Shown: positions 46,308 to 64,000 of the stretch, piece after piece
How the letters are laid out: each line of letters opens with the position of its first letter
How positions within the stretch are numbered: the stretch's first letter is position 1
Origin: Chondrilla cf. caribensis
Taxonomy: Eukaryota > Porifera > Demospongiae > Chondrillida > Chondrillidae
Assembly (NCBI GenBank): GCA_964020155.1
Contig: OZ026558.1
Coordinates: 466,001-530,000, forward strand
DNA: 64,000 nucleotides
Reading direction: 5' to 3'
Translations under genes and position numbers: made by a program
Notes under the pieces: generated by a model
Seen by the model: only the letters and a program-made list of their open reading frames with translations
Told to the model about the DNA's origin: nothing
Database searches by the model: none

Positions 46308-46801
46308 GTATTATTAATATTAATTGTATTGCCTATCATTTGAAGGATAGTGATAAATATATTGCATATAATTAGGATTAATTAACTTTTAACTCAAACC
46401 TTGTAGGACACCTTGTAATTATCCTATCAGTCTGAATGATTCCTTGATCAGTTATGCATAAAAAACAATGCTCTCGGGTCTTGAGCAGTGACACAATACG
46501 GTATGGGGAACATGTAGTAGCTAGCTACGCACATGCACTCGCATTTGTGTGCGTGCATGCATGTGTGTGTTTTTTTCAAATGGTTTGTGTATGGGTGTTG
46601 TGCGTGTGTGTGTGTGTATGTGTGGATTCGTGTTTGTATACCAAACAACAGCCATTTCCACTCGAGCTCTCAGGTGTGGTTACAGTAATTACTATTGTAT
46701 AATCTAGTGTTCATTGTTATGTTCACTGCTGACCTGTGAAACAATGGGATATCTGTCCAAGTATCCATAGTAACCATAAAAAGTACGTAGAAGCAATTAA
46801 A

Positions 46802-46844
46802 TACAGAAGGTTCACATTGTGTACATAATGTGAACCTTCTGTAC
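46802..46844. repeat. Perfect inverted repeat, 17-bp arms
   Basis: tacagaaggttcacatt and aatgtgaaccttctgta are separated by about 8 bp. The preceding 46310-46800 holds no supported gene. Confidence 0.85.
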
Positions 46845-46863
46845 TTTAGCTACAATCCATGAG

Positions 46864-46889
46864 ACTGTGTGTGTACAGGGGACCTCTAC

Positions 46890-46960
<71 letters not shown>

Positions 46961-47070
46961 TGTGTACAGGAGACCTCTACCAATGTGTGTGTGTACAGGG
47001 GACCTCTACCAATGTGCGTGTGTACAGGGGACCTCTACCAATGTGTGTGCGTACAGGGGACCTCTACCAG

Positions 47071-47145
<75 letters not shown>

Positions 47146-47160
47146 AGGGGACCTCAACAC
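46864..47160. repeat. Compound (GT)n and 28-30 bp repeat
   Basis: gtgtacaggggacctctacc occurs six times, interspersed with two long (GT)n runs. An (AC)n run follows at 47193-47253. Confidence 0.9.
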
Positions 47161-47215
47161 ACATTTAACAGTATGCGTTAACACATGCAAGCACACACAC
47201 ACACACGCACACACG

Positions 47216-47254
<39 letters not shown>

Positions 47255-47255
<1 letters not shown>

Positions 47256-47391
47256 AATTTAGCCAAATCGGGTTTCCTGCTGTTCCTTGCCATCCTGGCC
47301 AGCTTGCATAAGGCACTCTCACATCGTACTCCTTCATCCTCAGTATGATGTCCCTGGCTACCTCATTGGGTAGTCCGCTACTGGAGGTGAT
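47255..47391 (-). CDS. Putative orphan exon
   Basis: A 45-codon open segment with a good acceptor (acccccag) and donor (ttg|gtgtgt) on the minus strand. It translates to SSSGLPNEVARDIILRMKEY, then VRVPYASWPGWQGTAG. The composition is protein-like and unlike the repeat frames around it, and the exon sits against an (AC)n tract like other exons here. I do not recognise a family and found no partner exon, so it may be a stray duplicated exon. Confidence 0.35.
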
Positions 47392-47849
47392 CTGGGGGTC
47401 ATGACAATGAGATGGAAATCACCTGATCAAACTGGATTCTGAACACACATTACAGGGACTGGTGAGTCCCCACTCAAATTTTAACACAGTAATTTACAGG
47501 GACTACTACAGACAGGGTGGGTACTAAGCATACACATGCACAATGTAGTAAATACATACATACATGCAGAACATGTTTGACACACTTGAGCCTGTGTGAG
47601 TTCAGAGCACCGTTGACTGCTCTTGCCTATACCAGAGCCAGTGTAGACAGCTGGACAAAATACCTACATGCTTGACTGGACTCATCAAGTAATGCTGATA
47701 ATTGCCATCATTAGACCGTGTAAGTCGGACGTTCTCTTCCTAGCATATAGGAAACATCAACCAATTGCACCAATGAAGTGTGCATTATCCCTGTCTAGTT
47801 TTGTATGTACACATTCACTAATTTTAAATGGAGCAGATTGTCCAGTATG

Positions 47850-48108
47850 CTGTGTATAGCTAGTAGTGATGTGTGTACAGCTAGTAGTGGGGTATGTACA
47901 GCTAGTAGTGATGTGTGTACAGCTAGTAGTGGGGTATGTACAGCTAGTAGTGATGTGTGTACAGCTAGTAGTGGGGTATGTACAGCTAGTAGTGGTGTGT
48001 GTACAGCTGGTAGTGGTGTGTGTACAGCTAGTAGTGGTGTATGTACAGCTAATACTGATGTGTGTACAGATAGTAGTGGTGTGTGTACAGCTAATATTGG
48101 TGTGTGTT
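47850..48108. repeat. 21-bp minisatellite array (about 12 units)
   Basis: Alternation of gtgtgtacagctagtagtgg and ggtatgtacagctagtagtg in the first half gives a 42-bp super-unit. Confidence 0.95.
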
Positions 48109-48112
48109 AGGT

Positions 48113-48235
48113 TTCCTACTGGTGATCATGTGTATATACGTTTGAGCCAATGACCAAAGATCAGAAGGTGCATGCTCTTCACAGCACTTAGTACTCTTCT
48201 TAAATCCCTCCAGGTCATCATGTGAGTCTCTCTAC
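48113..48235. repeat. Conserved flank of the 21-bp family, copy 3
   Basis: agccaatgaccaaagatcag through cttcttaaatccctc matches 38440-38510 and 165-232. The rest to 48630 has no supported feature. Confidence 0.65.
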
Positions 48236-48634
48236 ATATGCCTCTTGAAGATAATCATATGACCATGCAGACAGATATAGATATACACTATGGGAACTCA
48301 AGCAAACCTTTATCAGACTCTGTCTAAGTCTGTTATCATATATTAATTATAATCATTATAAATGTGTGGCGGCATATTCTGGCAGAGATCAATATTGGCC
48401 ATTGCTGGACGTTATTATATTCGTACCACAATTACTATTACACTTGTTAAACTTGCATTAAGCTACAATGAATTGTTGCTTAAATTGTCAAATTACACGT
48501 CATTAATCAACTGCGTAGAAATATCAAGTGCATGTTATATTGCCACAAGTGTGATTGAGCACACTGGTGTAAACCTAACATTGATGCATATTAGACTAAG
48601 GGTCCTACAGACTGCAATGGTACATTTGATAAAT

Positions 48635-49108
48635 TCACTTGATGTAGCCGAGAACATAGGCTCTGGTAACGACCTCAATCTTATCCTCTCGAGCTTTTTT
48701 CATCAGTTCATTGAGTCCATAAGCTCCTGGCTTTTTCTTCAATTTACCATCCTTCCGGGGTCTTTTCAGCCCAGCATAGTGCAAGATAACATCAACTGTG
48801 CGATCTTTATTTGCTGGTATCCTGAGGTTGTCGCTCTCCATAACAGTGTCGGGGATGAAGGCCACGTTCATGAAACGACGGTAAGGAGTACCAGGAGTTC
48901 CCGAAGCTGAGGCAAATTCATAGAATCCCCGTTGCTCTATGTCATCTCCTCCCCCAAGCACTGTCACAAACACATAAATGAGCCACTCTTTGGCATCGTC
49001 AGGTACAACATCAGGGATCTTCAGTTGAAGGCTATTACTGTCTGCATAGACTGGCAGTTCACCTAGATCACCACCTGGTCCAAAGGGGTCAACTGGAACT
49101 TCCGACAT
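48635..49108 (-). CDS. Unrecognised intronless gene, 157 residues
   Basis: I do not recognise this family. The ATG at 49108 (MSEVPVDPFGPGGDLGELPV) is preferred over the in-frame start at 49240, because a TATA box at 49205-49211 lies between them. The body has beta-type strands (LQLKIPDVV, EWLIYVFVTVLGGGDD, FMNVAFIPDTV, VDVILHYAG) and then a basic tail (KRPRKDGKLKKKPGAYGLNE) before VVTRAYVLGYIK. No signal peptide or membrane segment is seen. It resembles the RhiA-like and lipase/sandwich genes in size, beta content and promoter style, so it may be a small soluble effector or stress protein (inference). Confidence 0.6.
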   Translation of the reverse strand: MSEVPVDPFGPGGDLGELPVYADSNSLQLKIPDVVPDDAKEWLIYVFVTVLGGGDDIEQRGFYEFASASGTPGTPYRRFMNVAFIPDTVMESDNLRIPANKDRTVDVILHYAGLKRPRKDGKLKKKPGAYGLNELMKKAREDKIEVVTRAYVLGYIK

Positions 49109-49204
49109 AATCCAGGAGTAGGGTGCTAAAATAAAATTTGTACGTACTAGCTTGTTAGCGGCTTTCAACTTTCGCAAATTGACTCTGAGGTGATGCACTT
49201 GCTC

Positions 49205-49239
49205 TTTTATAGTGTCCCAAGTGTCGCCCGATGACGTCA
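49205..49239 (-). promoter_or_regulatory. TATA box and CRE palindrome of the 49108 gene
   Basis: The minus strand has TGACGTCA (49239-49232) and then ctataaaag (TATA at 49211-49205), 97-103 bp before the ATG. The layout is the same as at the LAAO-like promoter. Confidence 0.55.
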
Positions 49240-49538
49240 TATATCAGCGGTAGCAGCTGTCTTGCAAACCACCTATAAGCGCCCATGCACCCATAGCCGG
49301 GTTTTTTCTTTTCATAACTCGCCTTTCACAGTGTGAATATGGTCAAAAATAGTATTAAAAGGAATTTCAGCGATACTATTGTTGTGATCGGGAAATATAT
49401 AGACCCCGGTACGTGTTCGAACTCGGACAACAATTTCGGACGTACGTTTTGAGTACAGGTCTGCGTGTGCTACGATAACCGCGACTTGCATGAACCGTCG
49501 TCTTCAAACGGCCGTCTACTCTCTTCGGCAGTCTCCTA

Positions 49539-49768
49539 TCACTTTTGCTGCATGGTCATACAACTGTTGGACAGATTAACGGGTGCCATTTCAAAAATTT
49601 GAACCAGATACGCTCCAATAGTGAATAGTCCCGGTGGAGGGAGAATTGGATGACCACCGTTCTCATGTAGCAAAGTGTAATCCGTTGCTGTCATAATCCC
49701 TGGTGCACCATAGCCAGCTAAAACAGTAGCATTCACAGGAATGCCAGCTTTCCAAGTGCTCTGATGTC
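49539..49768 (-). CDS. Putative terminal exon, unrecognised
   Basis: An open segment of about 76 codons with a possible acceptor (attatag|ga). It includes AGIPVNATVLAGYGAPG, then LLHENGGHPILPPPGLFTIG, and ends MTMQQK. The frame looks protein-like, but no upstream exon was found in 49770-50190, which is AT-rich, and no family is recognised. It could be a remnant of a gene displaced by duplication. Confidence 0.35.
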
Positions 49769-49769
49769 C

Positions 49770-50185
49770 TATAATATTATGTATAAATTAAATATCATTA
49801 TTATTGCTACATAACATCATTGTAAGAGTTGCACACGAAGGAAATTGAACAGAATTTGCAATTAACTGCATTTATAATCATAATATGTATCATATATACG
49901 TGCGTGATTTCCTTTGTTTGAAAATATATACACACATACATACAACACTATAAGCCAGGTTTTGCATAAAAGCCTACATATTGACGACTATAATTCAATG
50001 TCCAAACGTTTTATACAAAAATTAATACATAATAATTATTATTGGTATTATTACAAAATTTATATCATCCAATTAACAATATCAACATGACAGTTGTGAC
50101 TTCCACAACAATAAAATTAATTAATCAATGTAATCTTTCAAGTCAGGTACATAAAATACATTCCATTTCAAACTCTCTCCTCAAA
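49770..50185. other. AT-rich spacer downstream of TBC1D5
   Basis: Contains aataaa-type signals on the minus strand that could end the TBC1D5 transcript. No other feature is seen. Confidence 0.4.
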
Positions 50186-50190
50186 CAGTC

Positions 50191-59063
<8,873 letters not shown>

Positions 59064-59142
59064 CTGTTGTCATGACAATAAGAATGATACAACATAAACA
59101 AATGGTAAACAAACAAATAGTAATACACATCATTAGCAAGTA

Positions 59143-59466
59143 GCTAGTTAGGTAGGTAGGTAGGTAGGTAGGTAGGTAGGTACGTAGGTAGGTAGGTGGG
59201 TAGGTGGGTAGGTAGGTAGGTAGGTAGCTAGTTAGGTAGGTAGGTAGGTGGGTAGGTAGGTAGGTAGCTAGTTAGCTAGGTAGGTAGGTAGGTACATAGG
59301 TAGGTAGCTAGTTAGCTAGGTAGGTAGGTGGGTAGGTAGGTAGGTAGGTAGGTGGCTAGTTAGCTAGGTAGGTAGGTGGGTAGGTAGGTAGGTAGGTAGT
59401 TAGCTAGGTAGGTAGGTGGGTAGGTAGGTGGCTAGTTAGCTAAGTAGGTAGGTAGGTAGGTAGGTT
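59143..59466. repeat. (TAGG)n tetranucleotide array
   Basis: About 320 bp of taggtagg with tagctagttagc units recurring every 50-60 bp. Confidence 0.95.
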
Positions 59467-59711
59467 TTCTGGGGTACCCCACCCTGTACAGGGTCCAGCG
59501 TTTTACTGATAAACTGTATTCCAACTTCACTGACTCCTGAACAGTGTGTGTGGGTGTGGACAATAACGGCTAGCGATTATTCGAAGTCATGTGAGCACCG
59601 TTGCAATGAAGACACGATTTAGAGGGAAAGACCACATTTCACAGCTCACTGCTGACACTACCAGCTACTAACACACGCGCACAGGTGTGTACATGGGTTT
59701 ACTGTTTGGGA

Positions 59712-59803
59712 AGGAAGGAAGTGGTTCAAAGGGGCAGGAAGTGGTTCAAAGGAGCAGGAAGTGGTTCAAAGGAGCAGGAAGTGGTTCAAAGGAGCAGGAA
59801 GTA
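59712..59803. repeat. 20-bp tandem repeat (4-5 units)
   Basis: Unit gcaggaagtggttcaaagga. The GGAAGT core is an ETS-type motif. Confidence 0.9.
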
Positions 59804-60123
59804 CACTGTACATAGCTGTACAACCTACATGCATGCATGTTAGCAACCACATGTTAGCAACCACATGTTTGTAATCACATGTTGATATCATCTAAATAGA
59901 GATCAACATACACTTTGACTACTGACTACACCCCAGTTACTAGCTGTACCATTACCATGGAAACAGTTACACTACAACTGTGAGTACACGTGCATGTGAC
60001 AGCATCCAATGAACGAGCAAGCGTCACCTGACTCATCACATGATCTGTCACATGACCCATCATTACAAAGTGGACCAATAGCTTTTACTATCGTACATAT
60101 AAGAAACCAACAATAGTAGCTGC

Positions 60124-60226
60124 TATAAAACATTCCTCCATGGAGCTGTACTATTAAAATACTGTGTACGATTCGCTAGCAGTCGAAACATGCTGTCTAG
60201 GTTACGTGTGGCGCTTTCAAGCTCTG
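60124..60226 (+). CDS. Possible TATA box and first exon of a plus-strand gene
   Basis: TATAAAA at 60124-60130 is followed after 60 bp by ATG at 60190, the same spacing as other genes here, and MLSRLRVALSSS up to a donor gtaaat at 60227. The basic amphipathic start would suit a mitochondrial presequence. No following exon was found in the window, so it is only a candidate. The first exon of TBC1D5 should lie on the other strand nearby. Confidence 0.3.
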
Positions 60227-60845
60227 GTAAATGATTCCACTACAATTGGGTCTCGGACGAAGATTCGGTGATGTTACGACTTTCACAAACGCTCTTGTGG
60301 GCGAGTAATACTCGAACTTCAACCCAAGACAACCACTTTTACCTGCCCTACACAGCCATTAATGAAGCTAGACTATTCCACAACAGATATCCGACAACAC
60401 ACATGGACAGTTTCACCCCACGACCCCGTAGTAAGGTGTATGCACACTGTTTACAATCGGCTGCCACGGACGAATGAATGGTGAGCCCGCTCAAACTAGT
60501 ACATCGTGGACTCACTGCTTCCCCAAGTTCAGCCCGGGTCCCGCTGCCATCTTGTAAGGCGTCCGAGATTCGATTTTGGAATAAAACTAGAATCGTGTGC
60601 AGTGTGAAAGAGTAACTGATCAATTTCCGGACAAATCTATTTCCGGATTCGCCCCTTCGTGAATATTCATTACGCATGGGAATGCATTATTTTTATATTC
60701 GTGACATTGTGCTACGTATAATATTATGTGTACGTATAATGTAGCATTCTACCCAGTAGCACCATGGACCCAATTGCAAACTCCCAGAAAGTGTTTTTGA
60801 CCATATTTCTGTGTTTAGGAAAATGTGATGCTGTGGGCAGAATTG

Positions 60846-61765
60846 GACCCCATAGCACCACTGTTACCGACCCCATAGCACCACTGTTACCGACCCCACA
60901 GCACCACTGTTATCAACCCCATAGCACCACTGTTACTGACCCCATAGCACCACTGTTACCGACCCCATAGCACCATTGTTACCGACCCCATAGCACCACT
61001 GTTACCGACCCCATAACACCACTGTTACCGACCCCATAGCACCACTGTTACCAACCCCACAGCACCACTGTTACCAACCCCACAGCACCACTGTTACCGA
61101 CCCCATAGCACCACTGCTATCAACCCCATAGCACCACTGTTACCAACCCCATAGCACCACTGTTACCGACCCCATAGCACCACTGTTACCGACCCCATAA
61201 CACCACTGTTACCGACCCCATAGCACCACTGTTACCGACCCCATAGCACCACTGTTACCAACCCCATAGCACCACTGTTACCGACCCCATAGCACCACTG
61301 TTACCGACCCCATAACACCACTGTTATCAACCCCATAGCACCACTGTTACCAACCCCATAGCACCACTGTTACCGACCCCATAGCACCACTGTTACCGAC
61401 CCCATAACACCACTGTTACCGACCCCATAGCACCACTGTTACCGACCCCATAGCACCACTGTTACTGACCCCATAGCACCACTGTTACCAACCCCACAGC
61501 ACCACTGTTACCAACCCCACAGCACCACTGTTACCGACCCCATAGCACCACTGTTATCAACCCCATAGCACCACTGTTACCGACCCCACAGCACCACTGT
61601 TACCGACCCCATAACACCACTGTTACCGACCCCACAGCACCACTGTTGCCGACCCCATAGCACCACTGTTACCGACCCCACAGCACCACTGTTACCGACC
61701 CCATAACACCACTGTTACCGACCCCACAGCACCACTGTTGCCAACCCCACAGCACCACTGTTACT
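60846..61765. repeat. 23-bp minisatellite (about 40 units)
   Basis: Unit ccccatagcaccactgttac plus cga, variants cag/aac and caa. It stands between the TBC1D5 5' region and the cysteine-rich gene. Confidence 0.97.
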
Positions 61766-62137
61766 GCGAAGTGCACACAACCTCCCAAGGAAGGTGTTTT
61801 GACCATCACAAATTCAATTCCGTCCCTTTTATATAATACTCAATAATACATACAGTGGATATGGATTAATATAAAATATTGATAAATCCGAGTACAATAA
61901 TTACACTGGTTATGATCAAATGGGTGTGTTTCTAGAGTTGATATATTCTGCTGACTCAGCAAATCCATTCACAGTACCCCCGACCTGTCACCGTGCATGC
62001 TGACTGTGAGTACCCCCAGCAGGTCAGCGTGCTGTGCTGAGTAGGAGTGCTGGGAGGCTTGCAGCAGTGGACCTTGCATTCGTTGAAGGACCAACTGAGA
62101 ATAGAGGAGAAAGGGTAGTGTATGTGTGTACGTTGTG

Positions 62138-62402
<265 letters not shown>

Positions 62403-62491
62403 GCATACAAATACACATTCTCAAGACAAACAGTTCCTACCAACCACTTTGTACACCACTACAGATAGCTTCAATAATAACAAACAACTCA

Positions 62492-63844
62492 CTAGCAAGG
62501 TATACTGAGGTCTCTAAACGCAGACTGACAGAGAGATTGTGATCGCTTTGAAGCACAGATGTTCTTTGCAGATTGGGCCGAACACTGGCAGGTCTCTTCG
62601 TCCATCACTTGTCCCTCGCCGCACCTCCGGGGACACTTACACTTACAGGTGGCATGTTCCAGTACTTTGCCCTTCGGGCAACTAGCAACAGGACACACAC
62701 AACCACATACCACACCTCCACTCCACACCCTCGGGTGGGGACAGGGGCGTGGTCGGCATCCCAAAGACGGTGAACGTGTGGTGGGTGTGGCTGGTGGTGG
62801 GCGTGATGTGGTGGGCGGGGGTGTCGAAGTTGTGAGGGCCACACACTGGCACTTTGCTCCATCCCACCTCTGATATGAATGGCAGCGATACACATGGCTA
62901 CATTCACAGACACAAGTCTCCTTGTTCATCTCCTTCCCAGCTGGACAGGCCCTGTTTGGACAGGGTGTTCGCTCACAACGACATGTCACTTTGTTGAAGG
63001 TCTGGCCTGAAGAACAGCTGCGAACACTGCACACACACCCACACTGGGCGTGGTCGTAGGAATATCCATGAGGACACGACTGATGTGGAGATGAACACTC
63101 ACACCGACACGTTGAAGGGTTGCGGCGTTGCCCGTGACTACATTCGCACCGACAGCTTTTCTCGCTAAACACCTTCCCTGGCTCACAGCTTCTCCTGTAA
63201 GGACACTCGCACTGGCAGTTCTCCGGCTGAAGTATCTTCGGTGGTGGGCAGGTCTGTTGGGGACACATGCACAAACAGGTGTTGGGATTCTGTACCTTAC
63301 CACGTGGGCAATTGATGAAACTAGGGCATTCACAGCCGCAGCTGAAGAGGTTGAAGATCTTGTGGAAGTCACGCCAGCATCTCCTGGATTCCTCCACCCA
63401 CACCCTCTCCGAGGACATGGCTGCGCACACACACTCACAAACATCATGATCGAACATGTATCCCAAGGGACACTGGGTCTCATTCACACACCTACAGCTA
63501 CATGTGGCATTGTTGAACTCTCGCCCCTCGCAACACACAACATCGGTGTTAAGACAAGCACAGCTACAGGTCTCCTTGTCAAACGTCAGACCATGAGGAC
63601 AATCCACCACCTCCAAGCACTCGCATGAACAGGTCGAGTTGTCAAAAAATTGGCCTTCTCCGCACTCAAGTTCTCTTTCACAACCACACGTGCATAGGTC
63701 GTAGTCCACAAAGACCTGTCCGTTAGGGCAGGTGCTGTTGGTGCAGGCGATCTGACACTCACAGGCCGTGAAGTTGAAAAAAGATCCGATTGGACAGTCA
63801 ATCACCAGCGGGCACTTACATTCACAAGTAAAGTTGTTGAAAAC
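62492..63844 (-). CDS. CXCXC-repeat cysteine-rich secreted protein, 3' exon
   Basis: The large last exon (451 codons) of a minus-strand gene whose 5' part lies beyond the window. The acceptor is cttgtag|gtttt at 63845. It has about 15 repeats of the type C-P-x-G-x(3-4)-F-x(3)-T/S-C-x-C-x-C, for example CPHGLTFDKETCSCAC and CPAGKEMNKETCVCEC. This is the CXCXC (Balbiani-ring-like) repeat seen at the C-terminus of VEGF-C/D and in some PDGF/VEGF-like invertebrate factors. A Pro/Thr-rich linker (TTSTPPPTTSRPPPATPTTR, about residues 334-353) separates two repeat blocks. One unit carries a longer insertion (SSERVWVEESRRCWRDFHKI). The protein should be secreted and disulfide-rich. Whether the missing N-terminus is a cystine-knot growth factor cannot be seen. 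Confidence 0.8.
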   Translation of the reverse strand, partial: VFNNFTCECKCPLVIDCPIGSFFNFTACECQIACTNSTCPNGQVFVDYDLCTCGCERELECGEGQFFDNSTCSCECLEVVDCPHGLTFDKETCSCACLNTDVVCCEGREFNNATCSCRCVNETQCPLGYMFDHDVCECVCAAMSSERVWVEESRRCWRDFHKIFNLFSCGCECPSFINCPRGKVQNPNTCLCMCPQQTCPPPKILQPENCQCECPYRRSCEPGKVFSEKSCRCECSHGQRRNPSTCRCECSSPHQSCPHGYSYDHAQCGCVCSVRSCSSGQTFNKVTCRCERTPCPNRACPAGKEMNKETCVCECSHVYRCHSYQRWDGAKCQCVALTTSTPPPTTSRPPPATPTTRSPSLGCRPRPCPHPRVWSGGVVCGCVCPVASCPKGKVLEHATCKCKCPRRCGEGQVMDEETCQCSAQSAKNICASKRSQSLCQSAFRDLSIPC

Positions 63845-64000
63845 CTACAAGTGTAATGAGAGGTATTACAATACATTACACCCACATGTACATTATATAA
63901 TATAATATTATATGATACATACATACAGTACAATATATTATGCATATGTGTATCACACAATATAAAATACATACATAAAATGAGGTATTACAGAGATCCA
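63845..64000. other. Intron of the cysteine-rich gene, AT-rich
   Basis: tataatataatattatatga and similar. It runs off the window edge. Confidence 0.6.

Noticed and set aside
48635..49240. Upstream start (MTSSGDTW) of the 49108 gene
   Set aside because: The CRE and TATA sites fall within this extension.
60268..60477. ORF of 69 codons on the plus strand
   Set aside because: No splice or promoter support of its own. It may simply be 5' flanking sequence of neighbouring genes.
62559..63628. Plus-strand ORFs across the cysteine-rich exon
   Set aside because: Shadows of the minus-strand CXCXC gene, which has the regular cysteine pattern and a splice acceptor.

Overview
This is nuclear DNA from an animal with compact, intron-containing genes. 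Long (AC)n tracts, minisatellites and small inverted-repeat transposons fill the space between them. I infer a marine invertebrate, most likely a demosponge. The reasons are short GT-AG introns, an animal TBC1D5 gene whose exons join in phase, an HSPA12-type Hsp70, a VPS16 fragment, and several intronless genes with a bacterial flavour. I cannot name a species. Products are family-level readings made by eye.

Layout. 0-6 kb: an HSPA12-like chaperone gene (minus) and a nine-exon coiled-coil gene (plus) face away from each other across a 185-bp promoter with two opposed TATA boxes. 6-11 kb: one doubtful ORF, a stray copy of the TBC1D5 last exon, a RhiA-like intronless gene (minus), and a 1.2-kb array of a 21-bp minisatellite. 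11-23 kb: no complete gene is seen. It holds a five-exon 3' fragment of VPS16 with many copies of its last exon and 3' flank, several transposon-like elements, and microsatellites. 23-30.4 kb: a sarcosine-oxidase-family flavoprotein (minus) and a four-exon L-amino-acid-oxidase-like gene (plus) lie head to head; both are expected to make hydrogen peroxide. 31-34 kb: a frameshifted lipase copy. 34-42 kb: mostly repeats, including a tandem duplication and a large (GT)n/(AC)n palindrome. 42-46.2 kb: a beta-gamma-crystallin-like gene (plus) converges on a two-exon gene (minus) joining a bacterial-type beta-sandwich domain to a class 3 lipase. 48.6-49.1 kb: a small intronless gene. 50-59 kb: TBC1D5 on the minus strand, 19 recognisable exons joining in phase over 606 codons, with minisatellites and transposons in its introns. 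60-64 kb: a possible plus-strand first exon, a 23-bp minisatellite, and the 3' exon of a cysteine-rich CXCXC-repeat secreted protein.

Themes. Most genes have a TATA box 45-105 bp before the start codon, and two also carry a perfect TGACGTCA (CRE/ATF) palindrome. One 21-bp repeat occurs in more than a dozen arrays and makes false open frames in every phase. Duplication of gene pieces is common: VPS16 exons, the TBC1D5 last exon and the lipase exon. I see no rRNA, tRNA or CRISPR. No complete new multi-gene system is proven. The best leads are the multiplied VPS16 3' module, the 21-bp repeat family with conserved flanks, the oxidase pair, and the lipase fusion.
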